Positions 24,330 to 37,501 of a stretch of DNA of 57,933 nucleotides are shown piece by piece. The stretch spans positions 1 through 57,933 of the forward strand of contig NZ_BCVG01000015.1 of assembly GCF_001591625.1 (NCBI RefSeq), read 5' to 3'. The position numbers and the translations under genes were made by a program. A model generated the notes under the pieces. It was given only the letters and a program-made list of their open reading frames with translations. It was not told where the DNA came from and did not search any database. Origin of the DNA: Metabacillus fastidiosus NBRC 101226. GTDB lineage: Bacteria > Bacillota > Bacilli > Bacillales > Bacillaceae. Position 1 is the first letter of the stretch; each line of letters begins with the position of its first letter.

Positions 24330-24358
24330 ATAAAAAACGAGCGAAGATTCGCTCGTTT
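24330..24358 (-). terminator. Terminator after tuf
   Basis: On the minus strand AACGAGCGAA pairs with TTCGCTCGTT around a short loop, followed by TTTTTA. It ends the str operon before the S10 promoter. Confidence 0.92.
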
Positions 24359-24374
24359 CCTACTTTATCTTCTA

Positions 24375-25562
24375 TTATTTATCGATTCCAGTTACAACAC
24401 CAGAACCAACTGTACGTCCACCTTCACGGATTGAGAAACGAGTTCCTTCTTCAATCGCGATTGGAGCGATAAGCTCAACAGTTAATTCAACGTTATCCCC
24501 AGGCATAACCATTTCTACGCCTTCAGGAAGTTGACAAATACCAGTTACGTCAGTTGTACGGAAGTAGAACTGAGGACGGTAGTTTGTGAAGAATGGAGTA
24601 TGACGTCCACCCTCTTCTTTTGATAAAACGTAAACTTCAGCTTTGAAGTTAGTGTGTGGAGTGATAGTACCTGGTTTAGCAAGAACTTGTCCACGTTGGA
24701 TATCTTCACGTGATACACCACGAAGAAGAGCACCGATGTTGTCACCAGCTTCAGCATAATCAAGAAGCTTACGGAACATTTCAACACCTGTTACAGTTGT
24801 GTTTTTAGCTTCATCAGTTAAACCGATGATGTCTACTACGTCACCAACTTTAACTTGTCCACGCTCAACACGACCTGTAGCAACTGTTCCACGACCTGTG
24901 ATAGAGAATACATCCTCTATTGGCATCATGAATGGTTTGTCAGTATCACGTTCTGGAGTTGGAACATACTCATCAACTGCAGCCATAAGCTCGATGATTT
25001 TCTCTTCCCACTCAGGCTCACCTTCAAGAGCTTTAAGTGCAGAACCTTTGATTACTGGTACATCATCACCAGGGAAGTCATATTCAGAAAGTAAGTCACG
25101 AACTTCCATTTCTACTAATTCTAATAATTCTTCATCGTCTACCATGTCACATTTGTTTAAGAATACAACAAGGTAAGGTACACCTACGTTACGTGATAAA
25201 AGAATGTGCTCACGAGTTTGTGGCATTGGGCCGTCAGCAGCAGATACTACTAAGATCCCGCCGTCCATTTGAGCAGCACCAGTGATCATGTTTTTAACGT
25301 AGTCAGCATGTCCTGGGCAGTCAACGTGTGCATAGTGACGGTTAGCTGTTTCATACTCAACGTGTGAAGTATTGATTGTAATACCACGCTCACGTTCTTC
25401 TGGAGCAGCATCGATTTGATCATAACCTTTTGCTTCACCGCCGCCTGCTTTCGCAAGAACAGTTGTGATTGCTGCAGTTAAAGTTGTTTTACCATGGTCA
25501 ACGTGTCCGATTGTACCAATATTAGCATGCGTTTTCGAACGGTCGAATTTTTCTTTACCCAT
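24375..25562 (-). CDS. tuf: Elongation factor Tu
   Basis: EF-Tu, 395 residues, delivers aminoacyl-tRNA to the ribosomal A site as a GTPase. G1 GHVDHGKTT, switch [23 protein letters not shown]4 NKCD and the effector Thr in RGITINTSH are intact; domains II and III follow. It is separated from fusA by 128 bp carrying its own promoter and a strong 5' hairpin, so its level can exceed that of the rest of the operon. B. subtilis has ybaC between tufA and rpsJ; it is absent here. Confidence 0.99.
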   Translation of the reverse strand: MGKEKFDRSKTHANIGTIGHVDHGKTTLTAAITTVLAKAGGGEAKGYDQIDAAPEERERGITINTSHVEYETANRHYAHVDCPGHADYVKNMITGAAQMDGGILVVSAADGPMPQTREHILLSRNVGVPYLVVFLNKCDMVDDEELLELVEMEVRDLLSEYDFPGDDVPVIKGSALKALEGEPEWEEKIIELMAAVDEYVPTPERDTDKPFMMPIEDVFSITGRGTVATGRVERGQVKVGDVVDIIGLTDEAKNTTVTGVEMFRKLLDYAEAGDNIGALLRGVSREDIQRGQVLAKPGTITPHTNFKAEVYVLSKEEGGRHTPFFTNYRPQFYFRTTDVTGICQLPEGVEMVMPGDNVELTVELIAPIAIEEGTRFSIREGGRTVGSGVVTGIDK

Positions 25563-25614
25563 TCTAAAATTCCTCCTTAGAGTTGAATTAATTTTTAATT
25601 TTAAGGTTTTATGT

Positions 25615-25649
25615 AACAGAAAGTGGAGAAATATTCATCACTTTCTGTT
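25615..25649 (-). other. Perfect 11-bp hairpin at the 5' end of the tuf transcript
   Basis: AACAGAAAGTG and CACTTTCTGTT pair perfectly around a 13-nt loop. The hairpin starts only a few nucleotides after the expected transcription start of the tuf promoter, with no T run. A 5'-terminal stem of this kind would be expected to protect mRNA from 5'-dependent decay (inference). Confidence 0.7.
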
Positions 25650-25661
25650 CTCATATAAGTA

Positions 25662-25690
25662 GTTATACTTCAATAAAAGTGGAAAATCAA
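25662..25690 (-). promoter_or_regulatory. SigA promoter of tuf
   Basis: -35 TTGATT (25685-25690, immediately after the fusA stop), 17-bp spacer, -10 TATAAC (25662-25667). Confidence 0.75.
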
Positions 25691-27769
25691 TTACTCACCT
25701 TTATTTTTTTTAATAATCTCTTCTGAAACTGATTTTGGTACTTCTTCATAGTGGTCAAAAGTCATTGTGAATACACCACGACCTTGTGTGTTAGAACGTA
25801 ATGAAGTTGCATATCCAAACATTTCAGAAAGTGGAACCATCGCACGTACTACTTGTGCATTACCACGAGCTTCCATACCTTCTACACGGCCACGGCGAGC
25901 AGTGATTCCACCCATTGTGTCACCCATGTACTCCTCTGGAATTACAACTTCAACCTTCATAACAGGTTCAAGAATTACAGGCTTACATTTAGAAGCAGCG
26001 CTTTTAAGTGCTAGTGATGCAGCAATTTTGAACGCCATTTCACTTGAGTCAACATCATGGTATGAACCGTCTACTAATGCAGCTTTAATATCCACTAATG
26101 GATAGCCTGCTAATACACCGTTTTGCATTGAGTCTTCAAGACCAGCCCCAACAGCAGGTATATACTCACGAGGTACAACCCCACCGACGATTTTGTTTTC
26201 AAATTCGAAACCTTTACCTTCTTCGTTAGGCTCAAACTCGATCCATACATGTCCAAACTGTCCACGTCCACCAGATTGACGAGCAAATTTACCTTCAACT
26301 CTTGCAGATCCACGGAATGTTTCACGGTAAGCAACTTGTGGCGCACCAACATTTGCTTCTACCTTGAATTCACGTTTCATACGGTCTACAAGAACATCTA
26401 AGTGTAACTCACCCATACCAGCGATAATCGTTTGACCAGTTTCTGGATCTGTATGCGCACGGAATGTCGGGTCTTCTTCTTGAAGTTTTTGTAAAGCAGT
26501 AGACATTTTATCTTGGTCTGCTTTAGATTTTGGTTCAACAGAAAGTTGAATAACAGGTTCTGGGAATTGCATAGACTCTAAGATAACAGGGTTTTTGTCA
26601 TCACATAAAGTATCACCAGTAGTAGTATCTTTAAGACCTACTGCTGCTGCAATGTCACCAGAGTGAACTACCGAAATCTCTTCACGGCTGTTTGCGTGCA
26701 TTTGTAGAATACGACCTACACGTTCACGTTTACCTTTTGTTGAGTTTTGAATATATGATCCAGAATTTAATGTACCAGAGTACACACGGAAGAATGTCAA
26801 TTTACCAACGAAAGGATCTGTCATTACTTTGAATGCTAATGCAGAGAATGGGCCTTCATCATCAGACTCACGAACAACTTCTTCTTCAGTTCCAGGAACA
26901 GTACCCTTAATAGCTGGTACGTCTGTTGGCGCTGGAAGATAGTCGATCACTGCATCTAGCATTTTTTGAACACCTTTATTTTTGAAAGCAGATCCACATA
27001 CTACTGGGAAGAACTCAACGTTTAATGTACCTTTACGGATAGCTGCTCTAACCTCTTCATTAGTAAGCTCTTCTCCACCAAGATATTTTTCCATTAAGTC
27101 TTCATCAAGTTCTGCTACTGCTTCAACTAATTTTTCACGGTATTCATTCGCTTGATCTAGATATTCTTCAGGAATTTCTCTTTCCTCGATATCAGTACCT
27201 AAATCATTGCCGTAGAATGTTGCTTTCATTTCAACTAAATCGATAATTCCTTCGAATTGATCCTCTGCACCGATTGGTAATTGAATCGGATGTGCATTTG
27301 CTTGAAGACGATCATGAAGTGTGCCGATAGAATATAAGAAATCCGCACCGATTTTATCCATTTTGTTAACGAAAACAACACGTGGAACTCCATAAGTTGT
27401 TGCTTGACGCCAAACTGTTTCAGTTTGTGGCTCAACACCTGATTGAGCATCAAGAACAGCTACAGCACCATCAAGTACACGTAAAGAACGCTCAACTTCA
27501 ACAGTGAAGTCTACGTGTCCTGGTGTATCGATAATGTTAACGCGGTTACCTTTCCACTGTGCAGTTGTTGCAGCAGAAGTGATCGTGATACCACGCTCTT
27601 GTTCCTGCTCCATCCAGTCCATTTGTGCCCCACCTTCGTGAGTTTCACCAATTTTATGGATTTTACCAGTGTAGTAAAGAATACGCTCAGTAGTTGTTGT
27701 TTTACCAGCGTCGATATGAGCCATAATACCAATATTACGGGTATTTTCTAAGGAGAACTCTCTTGCCAT
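25691..27769 (-). CDS. fusA: Elongation factor G
   Basis: EF-G, 692 residues, the GTPase that drives translocation. G1 [45 protein letters not shown] with the switch II Asp-x-x-Gly-His, and NKMDKIGAD are intact, followed by the usual domains II-V. Between rpsG and tuf in the str operon. Confidence 0.99.
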   Translation of the reverse strand: MAREFSLENTRNIGIMAHIDAGKTTTTERILYYTGKIHKIGETHEGGAQMDWMEQEQERGITITSAATTAQWKGNRVNIIDTPGHVDFTVEVERSLRVLDGAVAVLDAQSGVEPQTETVWRQATTYGVPRVVFVNKMDKIGADFLYSIGTLHDRLQANAHPIQLPIGAEDQFEGIIDLVEMKATFYGNDLGTDIEEREIPEEYLDQANEYREKLVEAVAELDEDLMEKYLGGEELTNEEVRAAIRKGTLNVEFFPVVCGSAFKNKGVQKMLDAVIDYLPAPTDVPAIKGTVPGTEEEVVRESDDEGPFSALAFKVMTDPFVGKLTFFRVYSGTLNSGSYIQNSTKGKRERVGRILQMHANSREEISVVHSGDIAAAVGLKDTTTGDTLCDDKNPVILESMQFPEPVIQLSVEPKSKADQDKMSTALQKLQEEDPTFRAHTDPETGQTIIAGMGELHLDVLVDRMKREFKVEANVGAPQVAYRETFRGSARVEGKFARQSGGRGQFGHVWIEFEPNEEGKGFEFENKIVGGVVPREYIPAVGAGLEDSMQNGVLAGYPLVDIKAALVDGSYHDVDSSEMAFKIAASLALKSAASKCKPVILEPVMKVEVVIPEEYMGDTMGGITARRGRVEGMEARGNAQVVRAMVPLSEMFGYATSLRSNTQGRGVFTMTFDHYEEVPKSVSEEIIKKNKGE

Positions 27770-27821
27770 TTGGTAATTTCTCCTTCCTTTTTAGGAATTA
27801 GTTTATTTAATAGTGTATAGA

Positions 27822-28328
<507 letters not shown>

Positions 28329-28342
28329 TTATATTTTTTTAA

Positions 28343-28789
<447 letters not shown>

Positions 28790-28822
28790 TTAATACCACA
28801 CATCCAGGTGGTTCATATTTTA

Positions 28823-28867
28823 GCAAAAACAAAGTTTTTGCAACAAAGATCATCTTTATGCAAAAAC
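28823..28867 (-). promoter_or_regulatory. Inverted-repeat cluster and likely promoter upstream of rpsL
   Basis: The 8-mer GCAAAAAC occurs at 28823-28830 and 28860-28867, and its complement GTTTTTGC at 28834-28841. The first pair makes an 8-bp hairpin with a 3-nt spacer, next to a TAAAAT that could be a -10 box with TTGCAA as a -35. The promoter register is uncertain. Confidence 0.45.
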
Positions 28868-28874
28868 AGTTTTT

Positions 28875-29123
28875 TCACTTAATTATAGCTACAGCCGCTG
28901 CTCCAACTTCTATTCCACTGATCTTACCCAGTTCTTTCATAGAAGATACGATTGTTATAGGAACCTGCTTTTCCTCTGCAGTTTGAATAACAATAGATGT
29001 TATTTCTGTATCTGCATCTTCTGCAATAACAATTTCCCTAACTTCATTGTTTAACAGAGCTTTAACTGTTTGCTTAGCACCAACAGTAATAATTTGTGCC
29101 TGTGATACTTTTTCATAAGACAT
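28875..29123 (-). CDS. rplGB: L7Ae-family K-turn RNA-binding protein
   Basis: An 82-residue protein of the L7Ae/L30e/S12e/Gadd45 family, matching B. subtilis YbxF (RplGB), a kink-turn RNA binder of unclear physiological role. VGAKQTVKALLNNEVREIVIAEDAD and the hydrophobic C-terminal strand GIEVGAAAVAI are typical. Between rpoC and rpsL, as in B. subtilis, with its own promoter. Confidence 0.93.
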   Translation of the reverse strand: MSYEKVSQAQIITVGAKQTVKALLNNEVREIVIAEDADTEITSIVIQTAEEKQVPITIVSSMKELGKISGIEVGAAAVAIIK

Positions 29124-29172
29124 AAAACTATATCCTCCAAAGTAACAGGTTTAAGATTTCAGCACCTTGAAT

Positions 29173-29201
29173 ATATTATCATTGGTAGAGATAGATGTCA
29201 A
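29173..29201 (-). promoter_or_regulatory. SigA promoter of rplGB
   Basis: -35 TTGACA (29196-29201), 17-bp spacer, -10 TAATAT (29173-29178). The -35 and part of the spacer form the right arm of the inverted repeat at 29186-29238. Confidence 0.8.
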
Positions 29202-29238
29202 TAATTCCTTCGAAAAAAAATCTTAACATCTATCTCTA
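29186..29238 (-). repeat. Perfect 13-bp inverted repeat between rpoC and rplGB
   Basis: TAGAGATAGATGT and ACATCTATCTCTA flank a 27-bp loop that contains a run of eight T on the minus strand. It begins just after the rpoC stop. The T run is inside the loop, so it is not a standard terminator. Confidence 0.7.
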
Positions 29239-29246
29239 TATTATTT

Positions 29247-32200
29247 TTATTCTACAGTTACTGTTTGTTCAGTTGATTCTATTTTAGAAATTGGGTTAAC
29301 TTGACGGTAGCGTGGCATACCAGTACCAGCTGGAACAAGTTTACCAATAATAACATTTTCTTTCAGTCCTAGTAACTCATCGCGCTTACCTTTAATAGCA
29401 GCATCTGTTAAGACACGAGTCGTTTCTTGGAAGGATGCAGCAGATAGGAATGAATCAGTCTCAAGAGATGCTTTCGTAATTCCAAGCAATACTGGACGGC
29501 CAGTAGCTGGACGGCCACCTTTAAGAAGAACTTTTTCATTTGCGTCTGTAAATTGATGAACATCGAGTAATGTACCCGGTAATACATCTGTATCTCCCGC
29601 ATCTGCTACTCTTACTTTACGCAGCATTTGACGAACCATTACCTCAACGTGCTTATCACCAATTTCTACCCCTTGCATACGGTATACCTTTTGAACTTCA
29701 CGAAGTAAATAATCTTGTACAGCAGCTAAGCCTTTAACTTTTATCAGTTCTTTTGGATCAATAGAACCTTCCGTTAACACTTGACCACTTTCAATCTTAT
29801 CGCCTTCAGCAACTTTCAAACGCGCATTGTAAGGCGCAGTATATGAACGAGTCTCTACCTCACCTTTAATTACGACTTCCTGCTGTTTATCCCGTACTTC
29901 ATTAATTTCTACTATAACACCATCAATCTCAGAAATGATCGCTTGACCTTTCGGATTTCTAGCCTCAAATAGCTCTTGAATACGAGGTAAACCTTGAGTA
30001 ATATCGTCTCCTGCAACCCCACCTGTATGGAAAGTACGCATCGTTAACTGTGTTCCAGGCTCACCGATTGATTGAGCAGCAATAATACCTACAGCTTCTC
30101 CAACTTCAACCTCTGTTCCTGTTGCTAAGTTACGACCGTAACATTTCTTACATACACCGTGTCTTGTATTACATGCGAATGCAGAACGAATCCAAACTTC
30201 CTCAATACCCGCATTCACAATTTCTTCTGCAAGATCTTCAGTAATAAGTGCATTTTCCTCAACTAAAATTGCACCTGTCTCAGGATGCTTAACAGCTTTA
30301 CGAGCATATCTTCCAATTAGACGTTCATCTAATCTTTCAATAACTTCATTGTCTTCTTTAATTGCTTCTGCCAGAATTCCTCGGTCTGTACCGCAGTCCT
30401 CTTCGCGGATAATAACATCTTGTGCTACGTCAACGAGACGACGAGTTAAGTAACCAGAGTCAGCAGTTTTCAGTGCTGTATCGGCAAGACCTTTACGCGC
30501 ACCATGAGTTGAAATGAAGTACTCTAATACTGTTAAACCTTCTCGGAAACTTGATTTGATCGGTAATTCGATAATACGACCAGCCGGGTTGGCCATCAGA
30601 CCACGCATACCAGCTAACTGTGTAAAGTTAGATGCGTTACCACGGGCACCTGAATCACTCATCATAAAGATTGGATTTCGTTTATCAAGGGAAGCCATTA
30701 ACTTACTTTGAATGTTATCTTTCGCCTTACTCCAAATAGAAATAACACGTTCATAACGTTCATCTTCAGTGATTAAACCACGTCTGAATTGTTTTAAAAC
30801 ATTATCTACTTCAGTTTGTGCCTCACTAATGATTTCTTCCTTCTCTTTTAAAACGATGATATCAGCAACACCAACTGTGATTCCAGCTTTTGTTGAGTAT
30901 CTGAAACCTAAGTTTTTAAGTCTGTCCAGCATCTTAGATGTTTCTGTAATATGGAATTTCTTGAAGATTTCCGCAATAATTCTACCAAGAATACCTTTTT
31001 TAAACGGATCCACAACCTCTTGCTTTTCGATATACTCTTTTACATTTTCTGTTGGAGAGATAAAGAATCGCTCAGGTGTTTTCTCTTCAATATTCTGTCT
31101 TGTCGGCTCATTTATATATGGGAACGATGGAGGCATAATCTCATTAAAGATCAGCTTACCTATCGTTGTAATAAGCAACATTTTATTTTGTTCTTCCGTA
31201 AATGTCTGGTTATTTAAAGAACCTGCAAGTACGGCAATTCTAGTATGCAAATGAACATAGCCATTTTGATACGCAAGCAATGCCTCATTTGTATCATTGA
31301 AGATCATTCCTTCTCCGATTACTTCTTCACGCTCTAATGTTAAGTAGTAGTTACCTAAAACCATATCTTGTGAAGGTGTTACAACCGGCTTACCATCTTT
31401 CGGGTTAAGAATGTTTTGTGCTGCAAGCATTAAAATACGCGCCTCAGCTTGTGCTTCAGATGATAAAGGTACGTGTACAGCCATTTGGTCACCATCAAAG
31501 TCAGCATTATATGCTGTACATACGAGTGGGTGAAGGCGAATTGCACGACCTTCTACTAAAGTCGGTTCAAATGCTTGAATACCTAATCTGTGTAAAGTCG
31601 GGGCACGGTTTAAAAGTACTGGGTGTTCTTTAATAACAGATTCTAAAACATCCCAAACTTCAGGTTGTACACGCTCGATTTTACGTTTTGCACTTTTTAT
31701 ATTATGAGCTAAGCCTTTTTCAACAAGCTCTTTCATAACGAATGGCTTAAACAGCTCAAGTGCCATTTCTTTTGGTAAACCACATTGATACATTTTCAAG
31801 TTCGGACCTACGACGATAACAGAACGACCTGAATAGTCAACACGTTTACCTAATAAGTTTTGACGGAAACGACCTTGTTTTCCTTTTAACATATGTGAAA
31901 GGGATTTTAACGGTCTATTTCCTGGACCTGTAACAGGGCGTCCACGACGTCCATTATCGATTAATGCATCAACAGCCTCTTGTAGCATACGTTTCTCATT
32001 TTGCACGATAATGCTTGGAGCACCTAGGTCTAAAAGACGTTTTAAACGGTTATTACGGTTAATAACACGACGATATAAATCATTTAAGTCAGATGTTGCA
32101 AAACGTCCTCCATCTAACTGAACCATTGGACGTAATTCTGGCGGAATAACAGGAAGCACATCTAAAATCATCCAAGATGGCTCATTTCCAGAGTTACGGA

Positions 32201-32846
32201 ATGCTTCTAACACTTCTAAACGTTTGATCGCACGAGTTCTTCTTTGCCCTTGTGCTGTCTTTAATTCTTCTTTTAACATATCAACTTCTTTATCTAAGTC
32301 GATATCAGAAAGAAGCTTTTTAATTGCCTCTGCACCCATCGCAGCTTGGAATGTATTACCGTATTTCTCACGGTATGCTCGATATTCCTTTTCAGACAGG
32401 AGCTGTTTCTTTTCAAGAGGAGTATCACCAGTCTCAGTAGTTACATAAGAAGCAAAATAGATAACTTCCTCTAAAGCACGCGGTGACATGTCTAGCACTA
32501 ATCCCATTCGACTCGGGATCCCTTTAAAGTACCAGATGTGAGAAACAGGGGCAGCAAGCTCAATATGCCCCATACGCTCACGACGGACTTTTGCACGTGT
32601 TACTTCAACACCACATCTGTCACAAACGACACCTTTATAACGTACACGTTTATATTTTCCACAATGACATTCCCAGTCCTTTTGTGGTCCGAAAATACGC
32701 TCACAGAATAGACCGTCTTTTTCAGGCTTTAACGTTCGATAATTTATAGTTTCAGGCTTCTTAACTTCCCCAAATGACCACGAACGAATCTTATCGGGTG
32801 AAGCAAGACCAATGTTCATATATTCAAAGTTATTTACATCTAACAA
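29247..32846 (-). CDS. rpoC: RNA polymerase beta' subunit
   Basis: The 1199-residue beta' subunit with the catalytic NADFDGD motif (three Asp binding Mg), an N-terminal zinc finger ([19 protein letters not shown]) and a second zinc cluster ([15 protein letters not shown]) near residue 880. The start is a TTG at 32846 with GGGAGG 9 nt upstream, giving [13 protein letters not shown] and the same length as B. subtilis. An ATG 7 codons upstream falls on the SD itself. Downstream of rpoB by 64 bp and cotranscribed. Confidence 0.98.
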   Translation of the reverse strand: MLDVNNFEYMNIGLASPDKIRSWSFGEVKKPETINYRTLKPEKDGLFCERIFGPQKDWECHCGKYKRVRYKGVVCDRCGVEVTRAKVRRERMGHIELAAPVSHIWYFKGIPSRMGLVLDMSPRALEEVIYFASYVTTETGDTPLEKKQLLSEKEYRAYREKYGNTFQAAMGAEAIKKLLSDIDLDKEVDMLKEELKTAQGQRRTRAIKRLEVLEAFRNSGNEPSWMILDVLPVIPPELRPMVQLDGGRFATSDLNDLYRRVINRNNRLKRLLDLGAPSIIVQNEKRMLQEAVDALIDNGRRGRPVTGPGNRPLKSLSHMLKGKQGRFRQNLLGKRVDYSGRSVIVVGPNLKMYQCGLPKEMALELFKPFVMKELVEKGLAHNIKSAKRKIERVQPEVWDVLESVIKEHPVLLNRAPTLHRLGIQAFEPTLVEGRAIRLHPLVCTAYNADFDGDQMAVHVPLSSEAQAEARILMLAAQNILNPKDGKPVVTPSQDMVLGNYYLTLEREEVIGEGMIFNDTNEALLAYQNGYVHLHTRIAVLAGSLNNQTFTEEQNKMLLITTIGKLIFNEIMPPSFPYINEPTRQNIEEKTPERFFISPTENVKEYIEKQEVVDPFKKGILGRIIAEIFKKFHITETSKMLDRLKNLGFRYSTKAGITVGVADIIVLKEKEEIISEAQTEVDNVLKQFRRGLITEDERYERVISIWSKAKDNIQSKLMASLDKRNPIFMMSDSGARGNASNFTQLAGMRGLMANPAGRIIELPIKSSFREGLTVLEYFISTHGARKGLADTALKTADSGYLTRRLVDVAQDVIIREEDCGTDRGILAEAIKEDNEVIERLDERLIGRYARKAVKHPETGAILVEENALITEDLAEEIVNAGIEEVWIRSAFACNTRHGVCKKCYGRNLATGTEVEVGEAVGIIAAQSIGEPGTQLTMRTFHTGGVAGDDITQGLPRIQELFEARNPKGQAIISEIDGVIVEINEVRDKQQEVVIKGEVETRSYTAPYNARLKVAEGDKIESGQVLTEGSIDPKELIKVKGLAAVQDYLLREVQKVYRMQGVEIGDKHVEVMVRQMLRKVRVADAGDTDVLPGTLLDVHQFTDANEKVLLKGGRPATGRPVLLGITKASLETDSFLSAASFQETTRVLTDAAIKGKRDELLGLKENVIIGKLVPAGTGMPRYRQVNPISKIESTEQTVTVE

Positions 32847-32910
32847 GGGGCCTACCTCCCTTTTCATCTTCAGGTTCTACCCTTATTGCACAACTACATA
32901 TTAATTAAGT

Positions 32911-35900
32911 TTATTCTTTAATGACTGCGTCTTTTTCCTTTTCCGCACTTTCAGTCTCTTCTTCTAGTTGATTATTGACTGCCAGACCTTCAGCTTCGCC
33001 TGTTTCTTCATCATCTTCAAGGTCTCTCATCTCAATTTCTTGTTCATCACTAGATAAAATTTTAACGTCCATACCTAAACTTTGAAGCTCTTTAATTAAT
33101 ACTTTGAATGATTCAGGAACCCCAGGTTCAGGGACGTTTTCACCTTTAACAATTGCCTCATATGTTTTCACACGACCGACAACGTCATCAGATTTAACTG
33201 TTAAAATTTCTTGAAGAGTATATGCAGCACCATAAGCCTCAAGTGCCCATACTTCCATCTCTCCAAAACGCTGACCACCGAATTGAGCTTTACCTCCAAG
33301 CGGCTGCTGCGTAACGAGTGAGTATGGTCCTGTAGAACGTGCGTGCAGCTTGTCATCAACCATATGAGCAAGCTTGATCATATACATGATTCCTACTGAT
33401 ACACGGTTATCAAATGGTTCACCTGTACGGCCATCATAAAGAACTGTTTTCGCATCTCTTGCCATACCAGCTTCTTCAAGCGTTGACCATACATCTTCCT
33501 CAGTAGCACCGTCAAATACCGGTGATGCTACATGCAGACCTAATTTTCTTGCAGCCATACCTAAGTGCAGCTCTAACACTTGACCGATATTCATACGAGA
33601 TGGTACCCCTAATGGGTTTAACATGATATCAACTGGTGTGCCATCTGGTAAATACGGCATATCTTCTTCAGGTAAAATACGTGAGATAACACCTTTATTA
33701 CCGTGACGTCCGGCCATTTTATCCCCTTCAGAAATTTTACGCTTCTGAACGATATAAACACGAACAAGCTGGTTTACACCTGGTGGTAACTCATCACCGT
33801 CTTCACGGTTGAAAACTTTCACATCAAGAACGATACCGCCGCCGCCATGTGGAACACGAAGCGATGTATCACGGACTTCACGAGCCTTTTCACCGAATAT
33901 TGCATGTAATAAGCGCTCTTCAGCTGTAAGCTCAGTTACACCTTTAGGAGTTACTTTACCAACAAGAAGATCACCATCTTTTACTTCTGCACCAATTCGT
34001 ACAATACCACGGTCATCTAAATTACGAAGTGCATCTTCCCCAACGTTAGGAATATCACGTGTAATTTCTTCAGGCCCGAGTTTCGTATCCCTTGATTCTG
34101 ATTCATACTCTTCAATATGAATAGATGTATATACGTCATCTTTTACGAGGCGCTCACTCATGATGATAGCATCCTCATAGTTGTATCCATCCCATGTCAT
34201 AAAGGCAACCATTACGTTTCGACCTAATGCAAGTTCACCTTTTTCCATTGATGGACCATCTGCTAAAATTTCACCTTTTACAACTTCATCGCCAACGCTT
34301 ACGATTGGACGCTGGTTGTAACATGTTCCTTGGTTAGAACGGATAAATTTAAGCATTCTATATTTATCTAAATTACCTTTAACTTTTTGACCATTCACTT
34401 CTTCGTAACGACGCACCAAAACATTTTTGGCTTCTACTTTCTCTACAACACCCGGGTATTTACAAATAACTGCAGCACCTGAGTCTTTACCAGAAACATA
34501 TTCCATACCAGTACCAACAATCGGTGCTTCCGGCTGCATAAGAGGTACAGCTTGCCTTTGCATGTTCGCACCCATTAACGCACGGTTAGAGTCATCGTTT
34601 TCTAAGAATGGGATACATGCTGTTGCGGCAGAAACAACTTGCTTCGGTGATACATCCATATAGTCCACTCTGTCGCGATGAACAACAGTGTTTTCCCCAC
34701 GGAAACGAGCAACGATATCTTCCTCAACGAATGAACCATCATCGCCTAAGATAACATTCGCCTGTGCAACTACATAGTTATCTTCTTCATCAGCAGTTAA
34801 ATAATCGATTCGCTGTGTCACCTTTCCAGTTTCAGGGTCAACTCTTCTGTAAGGAGTTTCGATGAAACCAAAACGGTTCACTTTTGCATAAGATGAAAGC
34901 GAGTTAATAAGTCCAATGTTAGGACCCTCCGGTGTTTCAATCGGACACATACGACCATAGTGAGAGTAGTGAACATCACGAACTTCGAATCCCGCACGTT
35001 CACGTGTTAAACCACCTGGTCCTAATGCTGATAAACGACGCTTATGTGTTAATTCAGCTAATGGATTCGTTTGATCCATAAACTGTGATAACTGAGAGCT
35101 ACCGAAGAACTCTTTAATTGATGCAATGACAGGTCGAATATTAATTAATTGCTGCGGTGTAATTGTAGCAGTATCTTGAATTGACATTCTTTCACGAACG
35201 ACACGTTCCATTCTTGATAGACCAATTCTGAATTGGTTCTGCAGGAGCTCCCCAACTGAACGAAGTCTACGGTTACCTAAGTGGTCGATATCGTCTGTGT
35301 CACCAACACCATATAAAAGGTTAAAGAAGTAACTGATAGATGCTAAAATATCAGCTGCAGTTATATTTTTAACTGCTTCTTCTACATAGGCATTTCCTAA
35401 AACATTAATAACTTTTTCTCCATCTGGATCGTTTGGAGCATAGATTTTAATAGATTGCAGTACAACCTCATCTTCAATTACTCCGCCGGATGGCAATTGT
35501 GTTTTAAACCCTACCCCGTTTTCAAGGTTTGGAATAATACGATCTAATGTTCTTCTATCAATTAACGTTCCTTTTTCCGCAATAATTTCTCCTGTTTCAG
35601 GATCAACAAGCGTCTCAGCTAAACGCTGATTAAATAAACGATTTTTAATATGAAGCTTTTTGTTTATTTTATATCGTCCAACGCTTGCTAGATCATAGCG
35701 TTTTGGATCGAAAAATCTAGATTCTAATAAGCTTTTTGCATTATCTACTGTCGGCGGCTCACCAGGGCGCAGACGCTCGTAGATTTCTAATAAAGCTTTT
35801 TCAGTACTTTCTGTGTTATCTTTATCTAACGTATTTCTTAAGTACTCATTCTCACCTAATAATTCGGTGATTTCTTGATCAGAGCCAAACCCAAGAGCAC

Positions 35901-36489
35901 GTAAAAGCACTGTAACAGGCAGCTTTCTCGTACGGTCAATACGAACATATACAACATCTTTTGCATCTGTTTCATATTCTAACCAAGCTCCACGGTTTGG
36001 TATGACAGTTGCAGTAAAGCCTCTTTTACCGTTTTTATCAACTTTACCACTGTAATAAACACTTGGTGAACGCACTAATTGGGAAACAATAACACGTTCA
36101 GCACCATTAATTACAAATGTACCTGTCTCAGTCATAAGTGGGAAATCTCCCATAAAGACATCTTGATCTTTTACTTCACCGGTTTCTTTGTTGATCAAAC
36201 GCACCTTCACACGTAGTGGTGCTGAATAGGTAACATCGCGCTCTTTTGATTCTTCAACAGAATACTTAGGATCACCCAAGCTATAATCGATAAATTCCAG
36301 CGAGAGGTTACCAGTAAAATCCTCAATTGGAGAAATATCCTGAAACATCTCTCTCAGACCCTCATCAAGAAACCACTGGTAGGAAGAGGTTTGAATTTCA
36401 ATAAGATTTGGTAATTCTAATACTTCACTAATGCGTGCATAACTCCTACGTTGGCGGTGTCGTCCATACTGAACTAGTTGACCTATCAA
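32911..36489 (-). CDS. rpoB: RNA polymerase beta subunit
   Basis: The beta subunit, about 1192 residues. The rifampicin-binding cluster ([17 protein letters not shown], then [15 protein letters not shown]) is wild type. The C-terminal anchor [20 protein letters not shown] is intact, followed by an acidic 45-residue tail seen in bacilli. A TTG start at 36489 with the SD GAGGGGTGA is preferred over a GTG at 36498 that lies within the SD. A leader of about 300 nt separates it from its promoter next to ybxB. Confidence 0.98.
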   Translation of the reverse strand: MIGQLVQYGRHRQRRSYARISEVLELPNLIEIQTSSYQWFLDEGLREMFQDISPIEDFTGNLSLEFIDYSLGDPKYSVEESKERDVTYSAPLRVKVRLINKETGEVKDQDVFMGDFPLMTETGTFVINGAERVIVSQLVRSPSVYYSGKVDKNGKRGFTATVIPNRGAWLEYETDAKDVVYVRIDRTRKLPVTVLLRALGFGSDQEITELLGENEYLRNTLDKDNTESTEKALLEIYERLRPGEPPTVDNAKSLLESRFFDPKRYDLASVGRYKINKKLHIKNRLFNQRLAETLVDPETGEIIAEKGTLIDRRTLDRIIPNLENGVGFKTQLPSGGVIEDEVVLQSIKIYAPNDPDGEKVINVLGNAYVEEAVKNITAADILASISYFFNLLYGVGDTDDIDHLGNRRLRSVGELLQNQFRIGLSRMERVVRERMSIQDTATITPQQLINIRPVIASIKEFFGSSQLSQFMDQTNPLAELTHKRRLSALGPGGLTRERAGFEVRDVHYSHYGRMCPIETPEGPNIGLINSLSSYAKVNRFGFIETPYRRVDPETGKVTQRIDYLTADEEDNYVVAQANVILGDDGSFVEEDIVARFRGENTVVHRDRVDYMDVSPKQVVSAATACIPFLENDDSNRALMGANMQRQAVPLMQPEAPIVGTGMEYVSGKDSGAAVICKYPGVVEKVEAKNVLVRRYEEVNGQKVKGNLDKYRMLKFIRSNQGTCYNQRPIVSVGDEVVKGEILADGPSMEKGELALGRNVMVAFMTWDGYNYEDAIIMSERLVKDDVYTSIHIEEYESESRDTKLGPEEITRDIPNVGEDALRNLDDRGIVRIGAEVKDGDLLVGKVTPKGVTELTAEERLLHAIFGEKAREVRDTSLRVPHGGGGIVLDVKVFNREDGDELPPGVNQLVRVYIVQKRKISEGDKMAGRHGNKGVISRILPEEDMPYLPDGTPVDIMLNPLGVPSRMNIGQVLELHLGMAARKLGLHVASPVFDGATEEDVWSTLEEAGMARDAKTVLYDGRTGEPFDNRVSVGIMYMIKLAHMVDDKLHARSTGPYSLVTQQPLGGKAQFGGQRFGEMEVWALEAYGAAYTLQEILTVKSDDVVGRVKTYEAIVKGENVPEPGVPESFKVLIKELQSLGMDVKILSSDEQEIEMRDLEDDEETGEAEGLAVNNQLEEETESAEKEKDAVIKE

Positions 36490-36790
36490 CTGATTCACCC
36501 CTCAAATCAAGCGTATTATTCTTGCTTTACATTCTCGTTCCAAAACTTTCTATAAAAACAGATAAGAGAATCAATAGACAATTCTCTCAATTTCCAATAT
36601 CATGTATACAATACCATATAGAAAGCTAGAAAAAAAATATATGCAAGGAAAAAACAAAAAGAAAAAGGGCTTCTTCATAGAAAACCACATTTTACAAACG
36701 AACTATTGATTTTATTAGCTTTTCCAATGTATCATTATTTCATACTTAAAAAAATAGATACTTATGGAAATTATATATTGGCATTTTACA

Positions 36791-36819
36791 ATGTTATCAC
36801 AACTCGAATACCGAGTCAA
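36791..36819 (-). promoter_or_regulatory. Candidate promoter of rpoBC
   Basis: -35 TTGACT (36814-36819, directly after the ybxB stop), 17-bp spacer, -10 TAACAT (36791-36796). The rest of 36499-36790 is AT-rich untranslated leader with no gene and no clear terminator. Confidence 0.6.
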
Positions 36820-37416
36820 TTATTTTCGAGCCATTATAATATAATAGCCTTTTTTCTTCTCAACAACTTCTACTTCAGCAAATAATTCCTTCATCTTCTC
36901 GATCGCCGATGGAGCACCTTGTTTTTTCTGAATAACGACCCACAACTCTCCGTCCTCCACTAAACAACGATAACTTTTCTCAAAAATTTCATGAACTACC
37001 TTTTTCCCAGCACGAATCGGGGGGTTTGTTAAAATAGCTGCAAATTTTTGATCTTGCACTCGTTCGAAAAGATTACTCTGATAAATATTAACATTCGAAA
37101 TACTGTTTAGCTTAGCATTATCCTTAGCCAATTCAACAGCTCTTTCATTAATATCAATCATCTGCACTTCTCTTTCATATTGTTTAGCAATCGCTAAACC
37201 AATAGGTCCATATCCGCAACCTACATCAAGAACAGCTCCAGACACCTCTGGCATTACAAATGTTTCAATTAATAATTTCGAGCCGAAATCAACTTCATTT
37301 TTCGAAAAAACTCCACGGTCACTTTGAAATGTAAATGAATGATTACACAGAACATACTTCCAAGTTTTGCGATCACTTTCAACCGTCGGCTTTTCAGAAT
37401 AGTAATGTTCACTCAT
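36820..37416 (-). CDS. ybxB: Class I SAM methyltransferase (RsmC-like, YbxB)
   Basis: A predicted RNA or small-substrate methyltransferase of about 198 residues. The SAM-binding motif VLDVGCGYGPIGLAIAKQ and the catalytic NPPI motif (LTNPPIRAGKKVVHEIF) place it with the RsmC-like family of guanine-N2 methyltransferases acting on 16S rRNA, although the substrate is not proven. ATG at 37416 is preferred, with AGGATG upstream. Lies between rplL and rpoB as in B. subtilis, but after a terminator, so it needs readthrough or its own promoter. Confidence 0.9.
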   Translation of the reverse strand: MSEHYYSEKPTVESDRKTWKYVLCNHSFTFQSDRGVFSKNEVDFGSKLLIETFVMPEVSGAVLDVGCGYGPIGLAIAKQYEREVQMIDINERAVELAKDNAKLNSISNVNIYQSNLFERVQDQKFAAILTNPPIRAGKKVVHEIFEKSYRCLVEDGELWVVIQKKQGAPSAIEKMKELFAEVEVVEKKKGYYIIMARK

Positions 37417-37451
37417 TATGAACACATCCTATCATGAGATTTTTAGCGTGT

Positions 37452-37484
37452 AAAAAAGCTCGCCACATATATAGCGAGCTTTTC
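37452..37484 (-). terminator. Terminator after rplL
   Basis: On the minus strand AAAAGCTCGC pairs perfectly with GCGAGCTTTT, followed by a T run. Confidence 0.93.
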
Positions 37485-37501
37485 ATATTAATAGAAATTA
37501 A

